DNA of 64,000 nt from Candidatus Zhuqueibacterota bacterium. Lineage in GTDB: Bacteria; Zhuqueibacterota; Zhuqueibacteria; Oceanimicrobiales; Oceanimicrobiaceae. This document shows, one piece after another, positions 58,544 through 64,000 of this stretch. Location: contig JAJDAD010000063.1 of the NCBI GenBank assembly GCA_029262055.1, positions 62,001 through 126,000 on the forward strand, given 5' to 3'. Position numbers and translations under genes: made by a program. Below the pieces are notes generated by a model. That model saw nothing but the letters and a program-made list of their open reading frames with translations. It ran no database searches and had not been told where the DNA came from. Numbering within the stretch: the stretch's first letter is position 1; every line of letters starts with the position of its first letter.

Positions 58544-60501
58544 AGCTTCCTCTCGACTCGCATGTACATTCTGCTGAAGTTGGTTCTTTCTCCCGAAAAA
58601 CTACGCCGGTAGTTTCCAAACCCGAGGATCAAGTTGATTTGCCGAAAATAGGTCGAGAATTCCCCCTGAAATGAAATCAAATTCAGGTCAAGTCCACGCC
58701 CTTCCTGGAAGACGTAACTGCCCTCGAAGTCGATTTTGGACTTTCTGCCGACCCGGTAGAATGCCCTGCCCGACAGGTTTGCAAACGTCTGCTTTTCGTC
58801 ATCATCTTTTAGGGTGTTCTTCTGTATGTCTCCGGTTAGGGATGCGGTTAACCGGTTGAACAGGTAGCCGGTCAGCGTGGCGAAGAGTCTGGTCGAGCGT
58901 ATGGGCACCACATTGCTGTCCGTATCATCAAGTTCAGCACCACCTGACAGAATGCCATAGGACGCTCTGGCGCCGTAGACCCTGCGCGAGATCTTCTTGA
59001 ACACCCTGCGGTCGGTTCGTTGCAAGTTGCCATGATCCAACTCATGCGATCGGTAATAGAGGTCAAGATGGTTTTTTAACAGGGAGAAGCTCATGCCAAA
59101 TTTGTGTGAGATGGAATCAAAGTCAAAAGAAGACTGCGGCTGGGTTGAGTAATCGATCAGTACGTCATCCCCGTTTGCGATGAGCCCGCCCGGCAGGCGC
59201 TGTATCTCGAGGAAGTCCCCTCTCTCGATCAGAACATAATCAAAGCTTTCACTATAGGTAATACTTTCCGTTTCATCCTTTACGATGACACTGCCGAGCG
59301 GTACAAAAGGTTTGTCCAGCAGCACAATATCACCATCGTTAAGTCTATGCGCCTCATTCACGACCCGCACGATGAGCTCATCATTATCCTGTGTCTCTCC
59401 GCGCAGACGAAAGTCGTAAGAGAACGTCACTCTGCCCGTCGGTATTCGTTTTTTGTACTCCAGGTTTAGCCCCAATGTCCTCTGGGTTTCGTCAAAAGCG
59501 TCCTGGTTGAGACGACTGTATTCCAGGCGCAGTGAGCTGCGCAGGCTTAAATACAATTTGTGTTCAAGCTGACCGGTAACGCGATGTTGCCTGGAGTCAA
59601 AACTATTCTGCCGGTAGTCGACAAACTGGTAACTCGTGTTCAGGGCAAACTGCTCGGGCAGTTCGAGGTACATGTTCTCATTGACCTGCCAGCGGCGGAA
59701 CGGAATGTCGCCTTCTTGCAGATTGTACAAGACATAGGAATTGAAATGCCGATTTCCGTTGGTATCAAAAAGAAGCCGGTTTCTCAGATTGAGCGTAGTA
59801 AGACGGTTGCGGACGGTATCGATTCTGACGTATCTTCTTTGGTAATCAATATGAGAAAGCGTCAACTGATGGTCATCCAGTTCAGTGAATGATTTCTTCA
59901 TCCGCGAATTAAAGGAAATTCTCCTGTTTTTGAACTCTCTGCCGGTCTGAAGTTGTTTCTCCCTGGAATTTTCATAATCGTAGGACACGGTCAGCGGGAG
60001 CGCACTATTTCGTAGGTTCAGCCTGTTGCCAAATCCCGTGCGAAACAGCTCAACATTGGTTGCCAGGTCCCGGTTGATGTACTGGTGATTGACGTTGCCA
60101 TATATGTTGAAGGACAAAGCGCGTTTGTTGAAAATTGTGGACCGGATCCCGAACTTCTCTGCGGTGCTGAACTCGCTGCGGTTCGGCTGGTTGATGAAGC
60201 GTTCCCGTCGTGTGCCCGGGCGATAATCGAGGTTGGCGTCCAACAGAATGAAGTTAGGATGCATGATGTAGCTTTGCGCGGTCAGCATTAAGCGTCCGCG
60301 GATGTCAGAGGTTCTGGGTCTTTCTGTAGCGCCCGATTGCAGCAGGTTGCTCTGCAACCGGTATTGCCCTTCCAGATCGACCTGACCATCCACCGACATC
60401 AACCTGAAGCCGCCCCAGTCTACCTCCGGGGTCTGCCCATGTAGCGGTGCAGCCGTGATTAGGCACATCAGGGCCAGAATTTTGTTAAATAGTTTTGCCA
60501 T
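58540..60501 (-). CDS. Outer-membrane beta-barrel of a porin-cytochrome conduit
   Basis: 653 residues from the ATG at 60501 (a GTG directly upstream is in frame). Signal peptide ends at LHGQ. The mature protein is rich in alternating strands with Arg/Tyr-rich turns and ends in an MRVERKL strand. The number of strands looks large (two dozen or more), like MtrB/PioB/OmbB barrels, although similarity to those families is not evident by eye. Its place between a pentaheme lipoprotein and a 13-heme cytochrome, in one coupled unit, is the main argument that it is the conduit's sheath. A role as an unrelated porin cannot be excluded. Confidence 0.78.
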   Translation of the reverse strand: MAKLFNKILALMCLITAAPLHGQTPEVDWGGFRLMSVDGQVDLEGQYRLQSNLLQSGATERPRTSDIRGRLMLTAQSYIMHPNFILLDANLDYRPGTRRERFINQPNRSEFSTAEKFGIRSTIFNKRALSFNIYGNVNHQYINRDLATNVELFRTGFGNRLNLRNSALPLTVSYDYENSREKQLQTGREFKNRRISFNSRMKKSFTELDDHQLTLSHIDYQRRYVRIDTVRNRLTTLNLRNRLLFDTNGNRHFNSYVLYNLQEGDIPFRRWQVNENMYLELPEQFALNTSYQFVDYRQNSFDSRQHRVTGQLEHKLYLSLRSSLRLEYSRLNQDAFDETQRTLGLNLEYKKRIPTGRVTFSYDFRLRGETQDNDELIVRVVNEAHRLNDGDIVLLDKPFVPLGSVIVKDETESITYSESFDYVLIERGDFLEIQRLPGGLIANGDDVLIDYSTQPQSSFDFDSISHKFGMSFSLLKNHLDLYYRSHELDHGNLQRTDRRVFKKISRRVYGARASYGILSGGAELDDTDSNVVPIRSTRLFATLTGYLFNRLTASLTGDIQKNTLKDDDEKQTFANLSGRAFYRVGRKSKIDFEGSYVFQEGRGLDLNLISFQGEFSTYFRQINLILGFGNYRRSFSGERTNFSRMYMRVERKL

Positions 60502-60525
60502 CACAACGTCTTGTAGAGTACTCTC

Positions 60526-61095
60526 TCAAAGGAAAAAATCCTCGTTCCCGCCGTGGGGGTTATGGCACTCGATACAACTGGTTTTTTCGATCTCAGCGTG
60601 GATTTCGTTCGCAAACACCGCATGGCTGTCATGACATTTCAAGCAGACGTCCTGACCTTTGGCAAACAGCAGCTTTGGGTAGTCGGCTCTGTGCGGATTG
60701 TGGCAGGCAGTACACAAGCCACCCGCAACCGGGCCGTGCAACAAGCGCAAATCTTCCCGAAAATCGTCGTGGCAGGAATAGCACAAGTCGGGTGGCTCTT
60801 CATTCAGCTGGTTCCCGGCAGTGCGGCCGTGACAAGAGTCGCAGGCTTTCTCGAGAAAGGGATAGTGGAAGAAGATCTCAGGCTGCTTCCGGCGCGTGGC
60901 AACCGAAACCGGTGATGCGGTGCTTGAGTCCGCCGCCAGCGAGTCAGCCATTGCCGACTCACTACTTTCCGGCTCGGGAACGCCGTCAAAAAGTGTAGAG
61001 AGTATTTTGAATTTTTTTTCGGAGGAGCAGGAGAGAGAGCAGCAGGCAACCAGAAAAATGATGAAATATATGCTATTTTGTGAGAGACTTGTCAT
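60526..61095 (-). CDS. Pentaheme c-type cytochrome lipoprotein
   Basis: 189 residues from the ATG at 61095; a GTG at 61125 is possible but puts a polar stretch before the signal. The lipoprotein signal has IIFLVACCSLSC; either Cys could be lipidated. A Ser/Glu-rich linker (about 40 residues) precedes five CXXCH motifs: CDSCH, CYSCH, CTACH, CLKCH and CIECH. Lipidation suggests attachment to the outer membrane, possibly on the cell surface as the terminal element of the conduit. It is much smaller than the decaheme MtrC/OmcA class. The barrel gene begins 24 bases downstream. Confidence 0.88.
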   Translation of the reverse strand: MTSLSQNSIYFIIFLVACCSLSCSSEKKFKILSTLFDGVPEPESSESAMADSLAADSSTASPVSVATRRKQPEIFFHYPFLEKACDSCHGRTAGNQLNEEPPDLCYSCHDDFREDLRLLHGPVAGGLCTACHNPHRADYPKLLFAKGQDVCLKCHDSHAVFANEIHAEIEKTSCIECHNPHGGNEDFFL

Positions 61096-61171
61096 TCCGG
61101 TTGCATGCGTTTGTTCATTTTCCACTCCTACGGTTCACGATGAACAAACACAACCGGGTTCCAAACCCTCT

Positions 61172-61192
61172 TGCAACCAACTATTGGTTGCA
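61172..61192. promoter_or_regulatory. Perfect hairpin between the NHL gene and the pentaheme gene
   Basis: TGCAACCAA (61172-61180) pairs exactly with TTGGTTGCA (61184-61192) over a three-base loop. No T-run follows on either strand. It may process or stabilise the transcript, or bind a regulator. Confidence 0.45.
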
Positions 61193-61251
61193 GTAATAAT
61201 TCAACCTGAATCAAGTTGCCGTCCAACCCACCGTGATCAGCCCTGATGTGT

Positions 61252-62364
61252 TCAGTTCTTCCGGGTTGTCATCTCGCGCTCAGGACCAGTGCCGATCTCA
61301 GGACCAACATAGGCATATACATTGACTTTGTCCGGGCCATACTGGTTTGTAACAAAGATAAGATGTCTGGCCTGGAAGCCTTTATAAACGTACTTTTCAA
61401 AATACTTCAAGTTGTCATAATCTATCACGACTTTTGCAGGCAACCACATATCCCCCGGACTTTTATACTCGCCGCCGAAGAACATGAGGAGCCGATCGAA
61501 CTTATCAAAGATTTGGACATTTTCGAAGCCGGCGTCAACAACGAACAGATTGTTGTTCTTGTCAACAGCGATCCCTTTCGGACGTACGAACTGCCCGAGG
61601 CCCTTGCCATAACTGCCAATGGATCTGACATATTCGCCTTCCGGCGTAAAGACTTTGACATTGAATTCACCAAAGTCGCTGACGTAAACCCGGTTAGACG
61701 AGACAAACAGGTTGGTCGGCTGATGCAAGAATTCTTCGGCAGTTTCAGCGGCATCCGGAAAACTCTTGACCAGTTTGTGATCGCCCTTTGAGTAGACATT
61801 GATTTTGTGGTCATTCATATCGGTGACATAGATCTTGTCGCCGGCCACTTGTACATCTGTCGGTTTAATCTTACTGGCATCGCCAAAATTTGCCAGGTAT
61901 TTCAGATCCTGATCGAACACAATCACCTGCCTGCGTTGGGCATCGGCAACATAGAGATTGCCTTCGGGATCCACAAAACAATTGATGGGTTTTTTCAGCA
62001 AGCCGTAGCCCTGCGGCTGGAAATAATCGAATGTTTTCCTCTCGAGATCGATGATCTCCATGCCCCCAAGCATGGTGTCGCAAATATAGATCTTGCCGTT
62101 GTGAATTGCGATGCCGTACGGTTTGACGATCTCCTTTTCTTCTTTCTCCTTTCCCATAACATAGCTCTTGAGGCCGGATGTTTTTCCTGTTATGTCTTTT
62201 GCAGAGCTAAATGTGGTCAAGAATTGAATCCGCGTCGTATCCGGCGGGGGAGGGAAAATCGTCAGGGAGTCTTCGACTGTGGGTTTTGTCAGTTGTGAAG
62301 AACATGCCGTAGCCAGTATGGCTAGAGAGAGATGGAGCAGTAGCCTGGAATGTCTGAATTTCAT
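61252..62364 (-). CDS. NHL-repeat six-bladed propeller lipoprotein
   Basis: 370 residues from the ATG at 62364; a GTG at 62379 is in frame. The lipobox is LATAC. NHL-type blades are clear: KPYGIAIHNGKIYICD, KPINCFVDPEGNLYVADA, QPTNLFVSSNRVYVSDFGEFNVKVF and RPKGIAVDKNNNLFVVDAGFENVQIF. Propellers of this kind occur in multiheme cytochrome clusters, where they are thought to dock partners; the exact role is not known. It carries no heme motif. The 126-bp gap to the next gene contains a perfect hairpin. Confidence 0.85.
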   Translation of the reverse strand: MKFRHSRLLLHLSLAILATACSSQLTKPTVEDSLTIFPPPPDTTRIQFLTTFSSAKDITGKTSGLKSYVMGKEKEEKEIVKPYGIAIHNGKIYICDTMLGGMEIIDLERKTFDYFQPQGYGLLKKPINCFVDPEGNLYVADAQRRQVIVFDQDLKYLANFGDASKIKPTDVQVAGDKIYVTDMNDHKINVYSKGDHKLVKSFPDAAETAEEFLHQPTNLFVSSNRVYVSDFGEFNVKVFTPEGEYVRSIGSYGKGLGQFVRPKGIAVDKNNNLFVVDAGFENVQIFDKFDRLLMFFGGEYKSPGDMWLPAKVVIDYDNLKYFEKYVYKGFQARHLIFVTNQYGPDKVNVYAYVGPEIGTGPEREMTTRKN

Positions 62365-62445
62365 ATGCGTGATACTCACTTATTAATACCAGAAAATGGA
62401 AAGCAAGGGGAATAGCGATTCGATGGTCTGGTTGCTGAATTCATC

Positions 62446-62461
62446 GCTGCACAAATGCCAG
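62446..62461 (-). promoter_or_regulatory. Weak sigma-54-like promoter before the NHL gene
   Basis: The minus strand reads CTGGCATTTGTGCAGC: GG and GC are ten bases apart as required, but the -12 part has CAGC instead of TTGC. It is 70-80 bases upstream of the NHL gene start. Confidence 0.3.
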
Positions 62462-62491
62462 ATATGAACTTTTGTTCGTCACAATAGAGTC

Positions 62492-63121
62492 TTATTTGTC
62501 ATGGCAGGTTAGGCAGAGGCCACTGCTTACATTGGAGATTCTTAACAGGTTGGCTAAGTTGGTGCTCCTGTGTACATCGTGGCATGAGGCACATTGCACC
62601 TTGTTACTGATCAACAGGTCCGCATTTATCGTTCCTCCCAAACCTGAGTTTTGCGTGGTTGGATTGTATAACTCACCATCTGAGCTGGCGAGAGTCGCAT
62701 CATAGACAAACGATACCGGATGGTCATTGCTAAGATCGGTGCCGAGCAACGCATCTCCAGTCACAAATTCGTTTCCGTTGATCGTACCACTGAAGTTATC
62801 CACCGCGACGGTGCCGTCATGACAGCTCAGGCAAAGTTTTGACGAGCCATCAGGTTGCCCCATTGTAGCGTCCAGAGTACCACTGCTGTAGAGTGCAAAT
62901 GTCGTGTTGGTTATTTCATGATTCCACAGCGGTGCGTCAGCTACTGTGGCATCCGCATTGTGTGGGGTGTGGCAGACAGCGCAAATTTCGTTGGTATTGT
63001 TCCAGGTTTCACCGGAAAAATCGTGTGCTGAGCCAGTGATTCCCTGGCCAAAACACAATCCGGAGAACACCATCACAATGCCGAAAACTAGCGCACTTCG
63101 AAAGATTGCTCTAGGCATCAT
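62492..63121 (-). CDS. Tetraheme c-type cytochrome, first gene of the conduit cluster
   Basis: 209 residues, ATG at 63121 with AGGAGG-like AAATGA upstream (TTAGGAGGAAATG on the coding strand). Signal peptide ends at GLCFGQ. Four heme motifs: CAVCH near residue 48, CLSCH, CASCH and CLTCH at the very end. The segments SAHDFSGETWN and HTPHNAD resemble NapC-independent soluble cytochromes found in Geobacter-type clusters. It is probably a soluble periplasmic or secreted carrier. A sigma-54 promoter lies about 130 bases upstream of the ATG. Confidence 0.88.
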   Translation of the reverse strand: MMPRAIFRSALVFGIVMVFSGLCFGQGITGSAHDFSGETWNNTNEICAVCHTPHNADATVADAPLWNHEITNTTFALYSSGTLDATMGQPDGSSKLCLSCHDGTVAVDNFSGTINGNEFVTGDALLGTDLSNDHPVSFVYDATLASSDGELYNPTTQNSGLGGTINADLLISNKVQCASCHDVHRSTNLANLLRISNVSSGLCLTCHDK

Positions 63122-63248
63122 TTCCTCCTAATTCGTTTCGTAGGTTATTCGTCACATTATTCCCCTTGCTGAACGTCAAATCTAAAGTTCCTAAGACCGT
63201 TGACCGATACTAGGTAGATACCCTTCAGATTTACTGTCCTACTTATCC

Positions 63249-63264
63249 GCAATTATGGTGCCGC
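63249..63264 (-). promoter_or_regulatory. Sigma-54 (-24/-12) promoter of the cytochrome cluster
   Basis: The minus strand reads GCGGCACCATAATTGC: GG at -24 and GC at -12 are separated by ten bases, with GGCAC and TTGC both matching consensus. The predicted start is near 63237, about 115 bases before the tetraheme gene. Confidence 0.75.
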
Positions 63265-63410
63265 AAACCGCCCCATTTTGCAACAAACATACTGGGAAGA
63301 GGGAGTGCTTGAAAACGGCGCAAGTTACAGAAAAACAACATCAATGTGTTTTTAGCCTGCACGAGGTGAAGATACAAGCCGTTGCAGGCGAGTCTTGTGT
63401 AACGGTTGCG
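63265..63410. other. Spacer between sigma-54 promoter and activator site
   Basis: Part of a 527-base gene-free stretch (63122-63648). Between the promoter and the inverted repeat I see no gene; a DNA loop would join the two sites. Confidence 0.5.
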
Positions 63411-63449
63411 TTGCGCCAAATAGCGCACAGCGAGTGCCATTTGGCGCAA
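63411..63449. promoter_or_regulatory. Inverted repeat, likely enhancer-binding site for the sigma-54 activator
   Basis: TTGCGCCAAAT (63411-63421) and its exact reverse complement ATTTGGCGCAA (63439-63449) flank 17 bases. It lies about 150-200 bases upstream of the -24/-12 promoter, a standard distance for activator sites. The left copy also has inner symmetry (TGCGC ... GCGCA). Confidence 0.6.
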
Positions 63450-63648
63450 TCAGGAAGAGAGTAAGTAAAAATTACAGAAAAGTAAAACAAGTAATGTACA
63501 TCCAAACGGAAGTTGGTATTGTCAGGATTTTGTTGCGGTTTCTTTGGGGCAGGTTTACCGGACAGACCAGGCCGCGATAGGGGCTTGTACAGAGGTTAGG
63601 AGCGCATTGAAGAAGACAAGAGAGTGCAGTTGCTAGTTTGGGCAATAG

Positions 63649-64000
63649 CTAGGTAGAGAGGGAGTGCTTCCGCATTTTATAGCGCAGGGCATGACGTGAG
63701 ATTTTCAATAGATTTGCCGCACGGGTTTGGTTGCCACCGGTGCGCTGCAGCGCCTGCTGGATAAGTTGTTTTTCGACGCCGCTCAGGGCAACGCCAGGTG
63801 ACGGCAAACTGAAAAGGTCGGATTCGTTGCCTGCAGGTGCCTGAGTGAGTTCCAACGGCAAATGTTGCACCCGGATTGTCTGGGTGTCCTCCAGAATCAT
63901 AATTCGTTCCAGCACATTGCGCAGTTCCCGGACGTTGCCAGGCCAGGTGTATTTCATCAGAACCCGCAGTGCTTCAGGGTCGATACCAGCTACGCGTTTG
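63649..64000 (-). CDS. Sigma-54-dependent activator, C-terminal part (5' part outside window)
   Basis: The frame is open to base 64000, so the start and most of the AAA+ domain lie to the right of the window. Visible are the end of the AAA+ region (WPGNVRELRNVLERI, the family signature) and a Fis-type helix-turn-helix at the C-terminus (VEKQLIQQALQRTGGNQTRAANLLKISRHALRYKMRKH). Such proteins bind upstream sites and remodel sigma-54 polymerase. The gene is transcribed toward the cytochrome cluster, whose first gene has a sigma-54 promoter and an inverted repeat, so it is the obvious regulator. Whether it has a REC, GAF or PAS sensor domain cannot be seen. Confidence 0.92.
   Translation of the reverse strand, partial: KRVAGIDPEALRVLMKYTWPGNVRELRNVLERIMILEDTQTIRVQHLPLELTQAPAGNESDLFSLPSPGVALSGVEKQLIQQALQRTGGNQTRAANLLKISRHALRYKMRKHSLST

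Noticed and set aside
57766-58612. Plus-strand frames opposite the 13-heme cytochrome
   Set aside because: They arise from the repeated Cys-His codons read backwards and carry no features of their own.

Overview
The window looks like chromosomal DNA of a Gram-negative bacterium of the FCB superphylum, close to lineages such as Calditrichota, KSB1 or Ignavibacteria. The reasons are seven secreted proteins ending in, or close to, the 'YPNPFNP ... GVYFYRL ... KMLLLR' type of C-terminal module, a PorV/PorQ-like outer-membrane protein, a TonB-dependent receptor with a carboxypeptidase-regulatory-like N-terminus, and many lipoproteins. This placement is inference; there is no rRNA or other marker gene. 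No tRNA, rRNA, CRISPR array, phage gene or insertion sequence was recognised.

Layout. (1) 1-17359 (+): five hybrid sensor histidine kinases in a row, all with the core HisKA-HATPase-REC-REC but each with a different sensor front end (MASE3-like membrane domain, GAF/PAS, periplasmic loop plus HAMP, Reg_prop/Y_Y_Y propeller, 7TM with a sugar-binding-like ectodomain). A periplasmic binding protein sits between the second and third. No HPt or stand-alone response regulator is present. (2) 17556-19131 (+): an FNR-type flavin reductase and a chloramphenicol-acetyltransferase-like enzyme. (3) 19197-23536 (-): an arsenic cluster (ArsR, ArsM, ArsN2-like GNAT, ArsC) with operator-like palindromes and no efflux pump, followed by a coupled DUF885 lipoprotein and HAD phosphatase. 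(4) 23914-29636 (-): accessory genes (YcaQ-like wHTH protein, YdjM-like membrane protein, alpha/beta hydrolase, GNAT, a remnant of a PQQ-type propeller gene, M28 peptidase).

(5) 29863-55155 (+): a glycan-utilisation locus. It encodes a CBM9-like surface protein, a TonB-dependent receptor, a 1033-residue surface protein with Asp-rich calcium-loop-like repeats, a PorV-like protein, a sodium/solute symporter, a ROK regulator and a GH94 disaccharide phosphorylase. These are followed by a four-repeat binding protein, two GH16-like enzymes flanking a large FG-GAP/ASPIC protein, a helical-barrel enzyme candidate and a SurA-like lipoprotein. There is no SusD gene. The gene order suggests surface capture and cleavage of a beta-glucan-like polymer, import of oligosaccharide, and cytoplasmic phosphorolysis. 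Between the ROK and GH94 genes lies a strong four-way-junction RNA candidate beside a terminator that points the other way. A GH13_18 phosphorylase (-) follows.

(6) 57239-64000 (-): a probable porin-cytochrome conduit for electron transfer across the outer membrane. Its genes are a sigma-54 activator (partial, right edge), a tetraheme cytochrome, an NHL-propeller lipoprotein, a pentaheme lipoprotein, a beta-barrel and a cytochrome with 13 CXXCH motifs. Upstream of the first cytochrome gene are a good -24/-12 promoter and, 150-200 bp further up, an 11-bp inverted repeat placed as an activator-binding site would be.
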